Source: a candidate division NC10 bacterium CSP1-5
GTDB taxonomy: Bacteria; Methylomirabilota; Methylomirabilia; Methylomirabilales; CSP1-5
Direction: 5' to 3'
DNA: 64,000 bases
Assembly (NCBI GenBank): GCA_001443495.1
Contig: LDXR01000002.1
Location: 253,306-317,305 of the forward strand
Numbering within the stretch: position 1 is the stretch's first letter; each line of letters starts with the position of its first letter. Under the pieces are notes generated by a model. It ran no database searches and was not told where the DNA came from. It worked only from the letters and a program-made list of their open reading frames with translations. Below, in pieces: positions 50,400-59,867 of the stretch. The position numbers and the translations under genes are program-made.

Positions 50400-52481
50400 A
50401 TGGCGACGGCAAAGGAGCTGCTGTTCGAGATCGGGACCGAGGAGATCCCCTCGGTCTATATGCCGGACGCCCTCCGGGACCTGGGCGGCGTGACAGAGCG
50501 CGTCCTACGGGAGGCCCGGCTCGGCTTCAAGCGGATGCGAACGCTCGGAACTCCGCGGCGCCTGACCCTGTGTGTGGAGGACCTGGCGGATAAGCAGACG
50601 GACGAGGTGCGCGAGGTGATCGGGCCACCCAAGGGAGTGGCGTTCGACAAGGCCGGGAGGCCGACCGCCGCCGCGCTCGGGTTTGCCCGGGCCCAGGGCA
50701 TTGCCATGGAGAAGTTGAAGATCAAGGTCACCGATCGGGGAGAGTACGTGGTGGCGGTCAAAAAGACCGAAGGGGCGAAGACGGTCCAGGTCCTCCCGTC
50801 GCTCTTGCCCAGGATCGTCACCTCGCTCGCCTTCCCGAAGAGCATGCGCTGGGGTGATCGGAGCATGCGGTTCGTCCGGCCCATCCGGTGGCTTCTCGCC
50901 ATCTACGGCGGCAAGGCGGTGGCGTTCGAGATCGAAGGGATCAGGAGCGGTGCACGGACGTATGGACATCGGTTCCTGGCCCCGAAACCGATCGTGGTGC
51001 GCGGCTTCAAGGACTATCTGGCCAAGCTGGAAAGGGCGTTCGTCGTCGTGGACCAGGAGAAGCGACGAGAGCAGGTGAGACGCCTCGTCGAGCAAGCCGC
51101 CCGACAGGTGGGCGGTCAGGCCGTGATCGAGCCGGACCTCTTGGAACAGGTGATCCACCTGGTGGAGTATCCGAACCTGGTGCGGGGTGCGTTTCCAGAG
51201 CATTACCTCAGTCTGCCAAAGGAGCTGATCATCACCCCGATGCGGAAGCACCAGCGGTACTTCCCGGTGGTGGACAAACAAGGGAGACTCCTCCCGTACT
51301 TCGTCGCGATCTCCAACATGAAGGTCAAAGACATGGATGTGATCCGCCTGGGGAATGAACGGGTCCTGCGGGCCCGATTGGCGGATGCGGATTTCTATTT
51401 CAAAGAAGACCAGAAGAAGCTCCCGCTGGAAAAGCTGGTCCCCCGCCTGGGCCAGATCCTCTTCCAGGAGCGGCTCGGGACCGTGCTCGACAAGAGCCGA
51501 CGGATGGCGGAGCTCGCCGCCTTCATGGCCAAGGCGGTGGATCCGGGCCTTGAGGGGGCCGTGCGCCGAGCCTCCACCCTGTGCAAGGCGGACTTCGCGA
51601 GCGGCATGATCCGGGAGTTTACGGAACTGCAGGGCGTGATGGGCCGATACTACGCGGCAATGAGCGGGGAGAAGCCGGAGGTGGCAGCCGCCATCGAGGA
51701 ACACTACCTGCCGAGATATGCGGGGGATGCCCTTCCGAAGTCGAAGGGCGGTGCCCTGGTCGGGATCGCCGATCGGATGGACAGTATCGCCGGCTGCTTC
51801 GGGATCGGGATGATCCCGACCGGTTCTGAGGACCCCTACGCCTTGCGCCGGGCGGCCCTCGGGCTCATCCTGATCCTGGCAGGACAGGAGCTCTCTGTCT
51901 CCCTCTCGGCCCTGACGCAGAAGGCCCTGGAACTGCTCAAGGACCGCATCACCCGGCCGCAGGCGGACGCCTTGAGCGACATCCAGGGATTTCTCCGGGG
52001 CCGGTCTGAGGGGATCATGATCGATCGGGGCATTCCGGCCGATGTGGCCGCTGCGGTGCTTCAGACCGGTTTTGACGATATCCCCCGGGCCTTCCGGCGC
52101 GCCCAGGCCTTGGCCAAGGCCAAGCAGGACCCTGGCTTTGCCTCGATGATGGTGGCCTTCAAGCGGGTCGCCAATATCCTTCCCCCCGACTTTGCCGCCA
52201 GGGTCGAGGAACCCCGGTTGCGGGAAGAGGCGGAAAAGGCGCTGTGGCGTGAGGTCAAGGCCCTGCAGGGAGAAGTGGCTCGCCTGACGGACCGGGGGGA
52301 GTACGAAGCCGCGCTCAAGCGAATTGCCACGCTTCGGCCGGTCGTGGATCGGTTCTTCACTGATGTCTTGGTGATGGCTAAAGACGCCTCGATCAGGGAG
52401 AATCGCCTGGCCCTCCTGGCCGAGACGGCCAGCCTTTTCAGTCGGATCGCGGACTTTCGCCAGATCGCTGCTTCCACCTAG
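50400..52481 (+). CDS. glyS: Glycyl-tRNA synthetase beta subunit
   Basis: 693 residues. The start KELLFEIGTEEIPSVYMPDAL is the family signature, and KSMRWGDRSMRFVRPIRWLLAIYGG, YGHRFLAPKP and TPMRKHQRYFPVVDKQGRLLPYFVAISN follow. The late region has GGALVGIADRMDSIAGCFGIGMIPTGSEDPYALRRAALG, the HD-like segment. The subunit binds tRNA-Gly. The ribosome binding site is poor (GAGATACGG) because the repeat array lies directly upstream. Confidence 0.97.
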   Translation: MATAKELLFEIGTEEIPSVYMPDALRDLGGVTERVLREARLGFKRMRTLGTPRRLTLCVEDLADKQTDEVREVIGPPKGVAFDKAGRPTAAALGFARAQGIAMEKLKIKVTDRGEYVVAVKKTEGAKTVQVLPSLLPRIVTSLAFPKSMRWGDRSMRFVRPIRWLLAIYGGKAVAFEIEGIRSGARTYGHRFLAPKPIVVRGFKDYLAKLERAFVVVDQEKRREQVRRLVEQAARQVGGQAVIEPDLLEQVIHLVEYPNLVRGAFPEHYLSLPKELIITPMRKHQRYFPVVDKQGRLLPYFVAISNMKVKDMDVIRLGNERVLRARLADADFYFKEDQKKLPLEKLVPRLGQILFQERLGTVLDKSRRMAELAAFMAKAVDPGLEGAVRRASTLCKADFASGMIREFTELQGVMGRYYAAMSGEKPEVAAAIEEHYLPRYAGDALPKSKGGALVGIADRMDSIAGCFGIGMIPTGSEDPYALRRAALGLILILAGQELSVSLSALTQKALELLKDRITRPQADALSDIQGFLRGRSEGIMIDRGIPADVAAAVLQTGFDDIPRAFRRAQALAKAKQDPGFASMMVAFKRVANILPPDFAARVEEPRLREEAEKALWREVKALQGEVARLTDRGEYEAALKRIATLRPVVDRFFTDVLVMAKDASIRENRLALLAETASLFSRIADFRQIAAST

Positions 52482-52633
52482 GGGGGAGCGCTTGACCCCC
52501 AAACGGGCGGGGTTCAGCGCAAGGGGGGGGTGGCAAGTTCCTTGCAAGGTGTCTCGAGGAAGGGATTGTGGAAAAAGTGCCAGATCACGAGGCTCGGGAA
52601 GCATAGGGTAACATAAGGTAAAAGGAGAGAAAA

Positions 52634-52927
52634 ATGGCCAAGCGGTTCCTGACACTCCTCATCATAGCCAGTCTACTGGGCGGGACTTCGGGGCTGGCAG
52701 CGGCGGGGCAACGCGATTTCGAGACGCGGGGCACCATCGACTACCTGCCGCGGGTCGTCGTGTTCGCGATCCATCCCGTGGGGGTCCTGCTGAACACCTT
52801 TATTCTTAGGCCGATCGGCTACGTTGCCTGCTCTGTCCCGGAGCTGACCGGCTGCGGGCCGGACGAGCAGCGCGCCCTGGGCATGGAGGGGACGTATCAA
52901 GACATCCCATCGGAGCCGACCCAGTAA
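52634..52927 (+). CDS. Small secreted protein of unknown function
   Basis: 97 residues with a signal peptide (FLTLLIIASLLGGTSGLAAAG). The mature part holds YLPRVVVFAIHPVGVLLNTFILRPIGYVACSVPELTGCGPDEQ, with two hydrophobic stretches and two Cys residues, and an acidic tail. AAAGGAGAG precedes the ATG. It is alone, with a 150-base gap after glyS. I do not recognise a family, though similar small proteins with a PIGYVAC-type core may exist elsewhere. Confidence 0.65.
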   Translation: MAKRFLTLLIIASLLGGTSGLAAAGQRDFETRGTIDYLPRVVVFAIHPVGVLLNTFILRPIGYVACSVPELTGCGPDEQRALGMEGTYQDIPSEPTQ

Positions 52928-53215
52928 GGGGGTAGGCTGATCCGACCCGCACGACTGGCTCGACGGCCAGCGTGCCTGGCGGTCGGTTACCCTTTCGCTC
53001 GTCCCGTGCGACCAGGGATCGGGACCAGATCGTGTGGCCTTTGACGGGCCGACGCCCGATCCTCACACACCCTGCTCCGCGTTGGCCGAGGCGCCAGCCC
53101 GGAAGAGTCGCGTGACGCCCAGCGGCGGATGGTGGCCCCCGCATCACCCGACACGACCTCCTGTCTGGGTGAGAGGCATCTTCCGCAACCCGCAAATCCC
53201 CTGTCACAGAAAGGC
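52928..53215. other. Intergenic region without a recognisable gene
   Basis: This is most of a 356-base gap. ORFs present (for example 53034-53219) have no start signals and no protein-like composition. Nothing was recognised besides the thrC promoter at its right end. Confidence 0.5.
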
Positions 53216-53244
53216 TTGACACACTGAGGGGGTGGGGATAATAT
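53216..53244 (+). promoter_or_regulatory. Strong sigma-70-like promoter of the threonine synthase gene
   Basis: TTGACA at 53216-53221, a 17-base spacer and TAATAT at 53239-53244 form a near-consensus promoter. Transcription would start near 53251, about 33 bases before the ATG. Confidence 0.7.
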
Positions 53245-53283
53245 CGCCCCCCAAGTCATGCCATTCCCGCAGCTGAAAGACTC

Positions 53284-55137
53284 ATGAAGAGCCAGGCCAG
53301 AAAATCGGGTTCCCGCTTCTACGAGCTCTACTGCATCGCCTGCGGCAGACGGGTTCGCGAGGAGGAGTCGACCACCCGCTGCCCGAGCTGCCGAAGCCCC
53401 CTGGACGTTCGGTTCGACTACGACTACATCCACTCCCGGCTCAACCGGTACTCCCTCAGAAATTCCCCCATCAAGGCGATGAAGTATCTCGATTTCTATC
53501 CCATCGAGAACCTGAATCTGGTGGTATCGCTGGATGAAGGGGGGACGCCGCTCTACCGCTGCCGGAGGCTGGGAGAGACAACCGGCTTTTCTCGCCTCTA
53601 CATCAAGAACGAGGGCGCCAATCCGACGGGGGTCTTCAAGGACCGCGGGAGCATGGTGGAGCTCTCGAAGGCCAAGGAGCACGGCGCGAAGGCGATCTGT
53701 GTGGCGTCCACCGGGAACATGGCCGCCTCCGTCGCCGCGTATGCCTCCATCGCTATGTTGCCCTGCTATGTGCTGGTGCCCGAGGGAACCGCCATCGGGA
53801 AGATGGCGCAGGCCTTGAGCTATGGGGCGCGGCTTCTCCAGATCCGGGGGACGTACAATGACGCCTTTCGTCTCACCGAGGAGATGAGTGAGCGGTACCA
53901 TTTCTACCTGGCCGGGGACTACGCCTTTCGCGTCGAAGGACAGAAGTCCCAGGCCTTCGAGATCATCGAGCAGCTTGACTGGCAGGTCCCGGCGGTCGTG
54001 ATTGTTCCCATGGGTTTTGGGACCAACATCGCCGCCCTCTGGAAGGGGTTCAAGGAGTTTTACGACATGGGGCTGACCGACCGCCTCCCTCGCCTGATCG
54101 GGGTTCAGCCCGAAGGCTGCAGCCCCATCGTCGCCGCGTTCAACCAGGGGCAGGAGAAGATTACGCCGGTGGAGCGGCCCGACACCATCTGCTCCGCGGT
54201 GGCGGCGGGGGACCCCCTGGATGGGCCCAAGGCGTTGCGCGCCATCCGGGAGTCGGGGGGGTGTGCGCTCAGCATGAGCGACGGAGAGATCCTCGAAGCC
54301 CAACAGTTGCTGGCCCGGCTCGAATCGATCTTCGTCGAGCCGGCGGGTGCCCTCCCCATCGCCGCTTTGCAGCCCTTGCTCGCGACCGCACGGGTACAGG
54401 CGGACGAAGTGGTCGTCTGTCTTGCTACCGGCAACGGCCTCAAGGACCCCCGGTCGGCGCTCAGGGTCCTCCCGTCGCCGGCAGCCATTGAGCCCTCCAT
54501 TCAGGAGGTGGACAAGTTCCTCAAGCTCAAGCTCTACGAGATCCGGGCCGCCGGGGCCAAGAACGGCGACCGGAACCTCTTTACCGAGGTCCCCTCGAAA
54601 GGGGCGCTGTCCGAGCTGGTCAACACGGAGTTCGGCATCCGCCTCACCCCCGACTACGCCCAGCGGGCCCTGGGCCTCGTGGAGGATTTCGTCAACAAGG
54701 GAAAGCCGGTCACCAAGGCGGATCTCCAGTACATCCTGGAGACCACGCTCAAGCGTGCATCCGGCGAGGGGGTCCTCAAGGTGGAGGACTTCCAGGTCAC
54801 GACGACGCTCCACGGTCAGGCTCAGGCCAAGGTCTGGGTGAGCTTCGATGGGGAGCGGCTCGAATCGAGCGGAGCGGGGGTCGGGCCGGTCGATGCGGTG
54901 ATCAGCGCCCTCAAGGCAGCGGCCAGCAGCCGGGGGCGGATCTTCTTCGAGTTGATCGATTACCAGGTGGCGATCAACGCCCCAGGGACCGATGCCTCGG
55001 TGGAAACGACGCTGGTCCTGAAGGACGCCAAGGGGAACCGGATCGTTGCCACTGGGACCTCTCCCGATATCATCGTGGCCTCAGTCCAGGCCTTCGTGGA
55101 CGGCTACAACCTCCTGTGGGCCCGCCAGCAATCCTAG
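53284..55137 (+). CDS. thrC: Threonine synthase fused to a LeuA-type regulatory domain
   Basis: 617 residues. An N-terminal zinc-ribbon-like segment (YCIACGRRVREEE ... CPSCRSPLDV) is followed by a PLP-dependent threonine synthase: NEGANPTGVFKDRGSMVEL with the Schiff-base lysine, VASTGNMAASVAAYAS and VPMGFGTNIAALWKGF. From about residue 500 the sequence VTTTLHGQAQAKVWVSFDGERLESSGAGVGPVDAVISAL matches the LeuA_dimer regulatory domain of isopropylmalate and citramalate synthases, which binds leucine or isoleucine. Feedback control of threonine synthesis by a branched-chain amino acid is inferred. Residues 430-500 do not match any family I recognise. Confidence 0.9.
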   Translation: MKSQARKSGSRFYELYCIACGRRVREEESTTRCPSCRSPLDVRFDYDYIHSRLNRYSLRNSPIKAMKYLDFYPIENLNLVVSLDEGGTPLYRCRRLGETTGFSRLYIKNEGANPTGVFKDRGSMVELSKAKEHGAKAICVASTGNMAASVAAYASIAMLPCYVLVPEGTAIGKMAQALSYGARLLQIRGTYNDAFRLTEEMSERYHFYLAGDYAFRVEGQKSQAFEIIEQLDWQVPAVVIVPMGFGTNIAALWKGFKEFYDMGLTDRLPRLIGVQPEGCSPIVAAFNQGQEKITPVERPDTICSAVAAGDPLDGPKALRAIRESGGCALSMSDGEILEAQQLLARLESIFVEPAGALPIAALQPLLATARVQADEVVVCLATGNGLKDPRSALRVLPSPAAIEPSIQEVDKFLKLKLYEIRAAGAKNGDRNLFTEVPSKGALSELVNTEFGIRLTPDYAQRALGLVEDFVNKGKPVTKADLQYILETTLKRASGEGVLKVEDFQVTTTLHGQAQAKVWVSFDGERLESSGAGVGPVDAVISALKAAASSRGRIFFELIDYQVAINAPGTDASVETTLVLKDAKGNRIVATGTSPDIIVASVQAFVDGYNLLWARQQS

Positions 55138-55148
55138 ATAGTACCATC

Positions 55149-55172
55149 GAGCAATGGAGCAATGGAGCGGTG
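55149..55172. repeat. Eight-base tandem repeat, GAGCAATG
   Basis: GAGCAATG GAGCAATG GAGCGGTG lies in the 67-base gap between the convergent threonine synthase and PutA genes. Confidence 0.55.
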
Positions 55173-55204
55173 GGACTCGTGGTCGCGGAGCCCTGCTCAA
55201 GGCG

Positions 55205-58200
55205 TCAAGCCCGGTCCCCCTCGGGGGGAGCAAAGCCGCGGCGGAGCGTGTTCTCGGTGATGGTCCTGGGTTCCATAAACTGCAGGAGATAGTCGGGCCC
55301 CCCGGCCTTTGAGCCGATCCCTGACATCTTGAACCCCCCAAAGGGCTGCCGGCCCACGATCGCCCCCGTGATCTTTCGGTTGATGTACAGGTTCCCCACC
55401 TGGAAGGCCGCCTTGGCCCGCTCGATGTGGGCGGGGCTCCGGGAGTAGAGGCCTCCGGTCAACGCGTACTCGGTCTCGTTGGCGATCTCGAGGGCCTCCT
55501 CGAATTCGGCGGCCCGGAACACCGCCAGGACAGGGCCAAAGATCTCTTCCCGGGCGATGGTCGCAGCACGGGGGACATCGGCAAAGACCGTCGGTCCCAC
55601 ATAGCAGCCGGTCTTCAGGTGTGAGACGTCGGTGTCCAGGACAAGCCTTGATTCTCTCCGGCCCTGTTCGACGTAGCGGAGGACCTTGCGGTAGGCCTCC
55701 TCGTCAATCAACGGGCCGACGACCGTTCCCGGATCCTCGGGTGGGCCGACCTTGAGGCTGGCGGCCGCCTGCACGAGGCGCGTGAGGAAGGCGTCGTGTG
55801 CCGATCCCACCACGATGACCCGTGAGCAGGCCGAGCACTTCTGGCCGGCGTAGCCGAAGGCCGAGGCCACGACGCCACGGACGGCCTCATCGAGGTCGGC
55901 GTCCTCATCGACGATAATGGCGTTCTTGCCCCCCATCTCGGCGATCACCCGTTTCGGACCCCGCTGATCCTTTCTCGTCTGAGCGGCCAGCTCATAGATC
56001 CGGAGCCCCACCCCCCGTGAGCCTGTAAACGCAACCAGATCAACGAGGGAACTCGTGACCAGGTATTCCCCCACCTCTTCCCCCAGACCCGGCAGATAAT
56101 TTACCACCCCGGCGGGGAACCCGGCTTCTTGGAAGATCGTCATGAGATGCCACGCCATGACGGGGGACTGTTCGGCCGGTTTCATGATGGCCGCATTGCC
56201 GGTGACGAGCGCGGCGGAGGTCATGCCGGTCAGGATGGCCAATGGGAAGTTCCAGGGCGCGATGATCACGGCGACGCCCCGAGGCTGGTACAGGTATTCG
56301 TTCACCTCCCCCGGCGCTTCTCCCAAGCGCTGCACCTTTCCGAGCCGCAACATCTCGCGCCCGTAATATTCGAGGTAGTCAATCGACTCGGCCACGTCGG
56401 CGTCCGCCTCTCGCCAGGGCTTCCCCACCTCGGTGACCTCCCACGCCGCCAGCTCGACCCTTCTCCGTCGCATGAGCGCCGCGGCCTGAAATAAGAGATC
56501 GGCCCGGGTTCGGGGCGATGTGGAGGCCCATCCGCGAAATGCCATCCTGGCAGCGTCCAGGGCTTGCTCCGCGGTGTGGAGATCGGCGAGGGCCGTCCGC
56601 CCGACGATCTCCTCGGGACGCGCGGGGTTCCGTGAGACTAGGTCTCGGGTGGTCCGGACTTCTTCGCCGCCGATGATCAACGGGTGGAAGTGGTCGAACT
56701 GGCTCCGGACAGCGCTGAGGGCCTCGGGCATGCCTCTGCGATGTTCCTCGTGAGTGAAGTCGAGCTCCGGCTCGTTGCGGAACGGGGTCGGCTCGGCGTG
56801 TGTCACCCCGATGGGTGCCGCGGGCACCTCGCCTGATACCGGGACCGGCCCGGGCGGTTTCAGTAAGTCCTCTGGAGACCAGTACTCGGCGAAGCTGTGT
56901 CTTAGGAAGGATTCATTGGAGGTGTTCTCGAGGAGCCGCCGGATGAGATATCCCATCCCCGGAATCAGCTCTCCGAGGGGAGTGTACACGCGAACCCGCT
57001 GCTCCAGGCGAACCAGGGCGTCTTTGATCGGGTCCCCCATGCCGTACAGCATCTGGAACTCCAGGGACTCCCCGGGTACCTTCAGGCGCCGGGCCCAGGC
57101 CAGGGCAGCCGCGATGGAACGGATGTTGTGGCTTCCGATCGCGGGACGGAGCAGCTCGCAGTGCTCGAGGAGAACGCGGGTGAGCTTCTCGAAGTTGAGG
57201 TCCGTTTGCCACTTCTCCATGAAGACCGGCACCGCCCATCCCTGTTGCCGGGCGATGACCACCTCGTAATCCCAGTAGGCCCCCTTGACGAGGCGAACGC
57301 CGATCGAGGCGCGGCGCCGCTCGACCCATGTCAGGAGATCGTGAAGATCCTGCTCCGCGTCCTTGAGATACGCCTGGAGTACGACCCCGACGTCCTCGTG
57401 GCCCCGAAACTCCTCTTCGTCCAAGAGTGCCTTGACAGTTCTGAGGGTGAGGTCTTTGAACTCGTAGTGCTCCATATCGACGGTCACAAAGGCCTCCACC
57501 TCTCGCGCCCGCCGCAGGATGGATCGAAGACGAGCCTTGACAGCCTCGACGCTCCCCTCTTGATCGAGGGGGTTCAACTGAGAGTAGAGGGAGCTGAGCT
57601 TGAGCGAGACATTCACGGAGGGGAGTGGCCCCCGGTGGTCCCGGTCGAGAAGGGGTGAGGGCTCCCACTGTCTCGCGTGAGGGGTGAGCGCGTCCAGAAT
57701 GGTGAACACTCGCCGCTGGTACGCCTCTGCCTCCTCCTCGCTGACCGTGGCCTCGCCCAGCAGATCGAGGGTGAAGCCCATCTGCCGGCGCCTGAGGGCC
57801 TGGACGACCCGAAGGGCCTCCTCGATGGTGGCGCCGGCGATGAATCGCCGCGCCAGGCGGCGGGCGGCGTGACGGACCGCGAGGGCCAATGCCCGGGCTG
57901 CCAGGTCCCGGCGCGAGGCGACCCGGAGGCCCCAGCGAATGAGCCCCGGAAGGGCCTTCTCGTGGGGGGCGAGATACTCCGAGAGATGGTGGACGACCTG
58001 CTCGCTCGTCGTCAAGGTGGGCAGGACGTCGATGAAGCGGAACAGACCGACTTTCAAGGACTCATCCCGCATGGCCCATGTGAGGAGTCGCTCGTCCCAT
58101 CCGTCTCGAGACAGGATCGAGGGGGACGTGTCCTGTAGGTGCGCAAAGATCTGCCGGCCGATCTCTTGGGTATCCCGCTCGACCTGCTGCCGGACCTTCT

Positions 58201-58213
58201 CGGGGACTTCCAT
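55205..58213 (-). CDS. putA: Bifunctional proline dehydrogenase / P5C dehydrogenase
   Basis: The protein oxidises proline to glutamate in two steps, first in an FAD-dependent barrel and then in an NAD-dependent aldehyde dehydrogenase. 1002 residues from the ATG at 58213, with AGGGAG upstream; the track start is 34 codons early. The ProDH part (about 75-440) contains FVTVDMEHYEFKDLTLR, RLVKGAYWDYEV and EFQMLYGMGDPIKDAL. The P5CDH part (about 490-990) has NFPLAILTGMTSAALVTGN, AEMGGKNAIIVDEDAD with the general-base Glu and GYAGQKCSACSRVIV with the catalytic Cys. It has no N-terminal DNA-binding domain, so it is not a self-repressing PutA. Confidence 0.95.
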   Translation of the reverse strand: MEVPEKVRQQVERDTQEIGRQIFAHLQDTSPSILSRDGWDERLLTWAMRDESLKVGLFRFIDVLPTLTTSEQVVHHLSEYLAPHEKALPGLIRWGLRVASRRDLAARALALAVRHAARRLARRFIAGATIEEALRVVQALRRRQMGFTLDLLGEATVSEEEAEAYQRRVFTILDALTPHARQWEPSPLLDRDHRGPLPSVNVSLKLSSLYSQLNPLDQEGSVEAVKARLRSILRRAREVEAFVTVDMEHYEFKDLTLRTVKALLDEEEFRGHEDVGVVLQAYLKDAEQDLHDLLTWVERRRASIGVRLVKGAYWDYEVVIARQQGWAVPVFMEKWQTDLNFEKLTRVLLEHCELLRPAIGSHNIRSIAAALAWARRLKVPGESLEFQMLYGMGDPIKDALVRLEQRVRVYTPLGELIPGMGYLIRRLLENTSNESFLRHSFAEYWSPEDLLKPPGPVPVSGEVPAAPIGVTHAEPTPFRNEPELDFTHEEHRRGMPEALSAVRSQFDHFHPLIIGGEEVRTTRDLVSRNPARPEEIVGRTALADLHTAEQALDAARMAFRGWASTSPRTRADLLFQAAALMRRRRVELAAWEVTEVGKPWREADADVAESIDYLEYYGREMLRLGKVQRLGEAPGEVNEYLYQPRGVAVIIAPWNFPLAILTGMTSAALVTGNAAIMKPAEQSPVMAWHLMTIFQEAGFPAGVVNYLPGLGEEVGEYLVTSSLVDLVAFTGSRGVGLRIYELAAQTRKDQRGPKRVIAEMGGKNAIIVDEDADLDEAVRGVVASAFGYAGQKCSACSRVIVVGSAHDAFLTRLVQAAASLKVGPPEDPGTVVGPLIDEEAYRKVLRYVEQGRRESRLVLDTDVSHLKTGCYVGPTVFADVPRAATIAREEIFGPVLAVFRAAEFEEALEIANETEYALTGGLYSRSPAHIERAKAAFQVGNLYINRKITGAIVGRQPFGGFKMSGIGSKAGGPDYLLQFMEPRTITENTLRRGFAPPEGDRA

Positions 58214-58428
58214 CCCTGGCTCCCTGAAGGGGTTGCTGCTCACTACGATTATAGGCGGAGACGGGTGCGGTTCCAAACCGTGCTCATGCCTCTGCCTCGT
58301 CCCGTCTGGCTGCAATGTTTGTTCCCCTGCTGCGTCGAGGACGAATACCGAGCGGGCGCCGTTCCTCCCGCGGGGTGGCTGTGCTACAGTGAAACGGACG
58401 TCATCACAGATGAGACAAGGAGGAGGCG

Positions 58429-59340
58429 GTGAAGATTGCGGTGATGGGGGCCGGGGCCGTGGGGGGGTACTTCGGGGCGCTCCTTCACAGGGGAGGGCTC
58501 GATGTGACCTTGATCGCGCGCGGTCGGCACCTGGAGGCCATCAAGGCGCACGGGCTTCGGATCAAAAGCACCCAGGGGGATCTGACTGTGCCGGCTAAAG
58601 CCGTCGGTGACCCGAGGGCGGTTGGCCCGGTGGATCTGATCCTCTTCTGCGTAAAGTCCTATGACACGGAATCGGCCGCGCGTCAGTGTCTGCCGATCGT
58701 TCAAGAAAGCACCGCCATCCTGTGCCTGCAGAACGGGGTCGACAACGAAGAGAAGATCGCGATGGTCGCCGGAGGCGAGAAGGTCCTCGGGGGAGTCGCC
58801 TACATCGGGGCCGGTGTCTCCGAGCCCGGGGTGGTCGTGCATACGGCTGAAGGCCGGATCGTCTTTGGAGAGATGCGCGGAGGAGTCAGCGAACGGGTGC
58901 GGCGCCTGGAGCAGATCTTTCGTGACGCCGGGTTCCCCGCAGAGGTCTCCTCCAACATCCAGGCGATCTTGTGGGGAAAGCTCTGCTGGAACGCCGCCTT
59001 TAACGCGTTAAACACACTCGTGGGGGGTGATGTCCGCGTTCTGGTGGAGCGGCCGGAGACTCGAACATTGGCCAGGCAGGCCATGGAGGAGGTTCGGGCC
59101 GTCGCCAACGCGAACAATGTCCCCCTCTCCGCAGACCTCGCCGAGCGACTTCTCACATGGACCGACACTGCGGCCGGGGCCATGAAGACCTCAACCCGGC
59201 AAGACCTGGAGGCGGGGAAGCGACTGGAGGTCGAGGCTTTAAACGGGGCAGTGGTCCGAAAAGGAGAAGCGGCAGGCGTTCCCACCCCCTTCAACTTTGC
59301 CCTCTATGCTCTCCTCAAGGCCATCGATCCGGGCGCCTGA
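58429..59340 (+). CDS. panE: Ketopantoate reductase (ApbA/PanE) family protein
   Basis: 303 residues with the N-terminal NADPH-binding GAGAVGGYFGALL, the AILCLQNGVDNEEKI block and the C-terminal domain with WGKLCWNAAFNALNTLVGG, including the conserved catalytic lysine. The likely reaction is reduction of 2-dehydropantoate to pantoate for coenzyme A. Paralogous members act on other 2-oxo acids. GTG start with AAGGAGGAGG upstream. Divergent from putA. Confidence 0.88.
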   Translation: MKIAVMGAGAVGGYFGALLHRGGLDVTLIARGRHLEAIKAHGLRIKSTQGDLTVPAKAVGDPRAVGPVDLILFCVKSYDTESAARQCLPIVQESTAILCLQNGVDNEEKIAMVAGGEKVLGGVAYIGAGVSEPGVVVHTAEGRIVFGEMRGGVSERVRRLEQIFRDAGFPAEVSSNIQAILWGKLCWNAAFNALNTLVGGDVRVLVERPETRTLARQAMEEVRAVANANNVPLSADLAERLLTWTDTAAGAMKTSTRQDLEAGKRLEVEALNGAVVRKGEAAGVPTPFNFALYALLKAIDPGA

Positions 59341-59407
59341 TACACGATCCCCCCATAGGTGGAAATAGGCCTTTTGGGCTGCCACGGGGGTTTCCTCTTT
59401 GAAGGCG

Positions 59408-59439
59408 AACGCCCGGGGAGCTTGTGCCACCCGGGCGTT
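59408..59439. terminator. Hairpin between convergent panE and yjbQ
   Basis: AACGCCCGGG and CCCGGGCGTT form a perfect 10-bp stem with a 12-base loop. No T-tract follows on either strand, but the position between two convergent gene ends fits a bidirectional terminator. Confidence 0.5.
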
Positions 59440-59471
59440 GTCCTTGAATGAATCAATGAGGTGGTTACGGG

Positions 59472-59867
59472 CTAGCCCGCTCGGACCTTGACCCAGACCT
59501 CCCGAGTCCGAGGCCCATCAAACTCGCAGAGGAAGACCGACTGCCACGTTCCGAGGCAGAGCTTTCCCTTGTCGATCAGGACCGTCGCAGCGTTCCCCAC
59601 TAGTATCGCCTTCAGGTGGGCGTCCATGTTCCCATCGTTGTGCTCGTATTGGGCATCCCGAGGGAAGAGACGACGCAGGTGAGCCATGATATCCCGCCCG
59701 ACTGCCGAATCATCCCCTTCTTGCACAGCCACAGCTGCGGTCGTATGCGGGATATAGACATAACAGATCCCGTCGCCCATCCCTGACCCGTCCACCACCT
59801 TCTGCACCTCCGAGGTGATGTCGCAAAGCTCCTCTCGCTTCTGGGTCTTCACGGTGAGCTTCATCAT
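59472..59867 (-). CDS. YjbQ/UPF0047 family protein
   Basis: 131 residues. Family blocks are ICYVYIPHTTAAVAVQEGDDSAVGRDIMAHLRRLFP, YEHNDGNMDAHLKAILVG and GTWQSVFLCEFDGPRTREVWV. Members have a weak thiamine-phosphate synthase activity when overproduced; the true role is unclear. ATGATG at 59867 is taken as the start because the family N-terminus KLTVKTQKRE begins right there. The start overlaps the stop of a truncated phosphoesterase gene by four bases. Confidence 0.9.
   Translation of the reverse strand: MMKLTVKTQKREELCDITSEVQKVVDGSGMGDGICYVYIPHTTAAVAVQEGDDSAVGRDIMAHLRRLFPRDAQYEHNDGNMDAHLKAILVGNAATVLIDKGKLCLGTWQSVFLCEFDGPRTREVWVKVRAG

Noticed and set aside
50505-52655. 716-codon open frame on the minus strand over glyS
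   Set aside because: It lies antisense to glyS, whose protein matches its family along the whole length. The antisense product is Pro-, Arg- and His-rich, as expected for a shadow frame in GC-rich DNA.
52987-54813. 608-codon minus-strand ORF over threonine synthase
   Set aside because: It is antisense to a well-conserved enzyme and has no recognisable domain.
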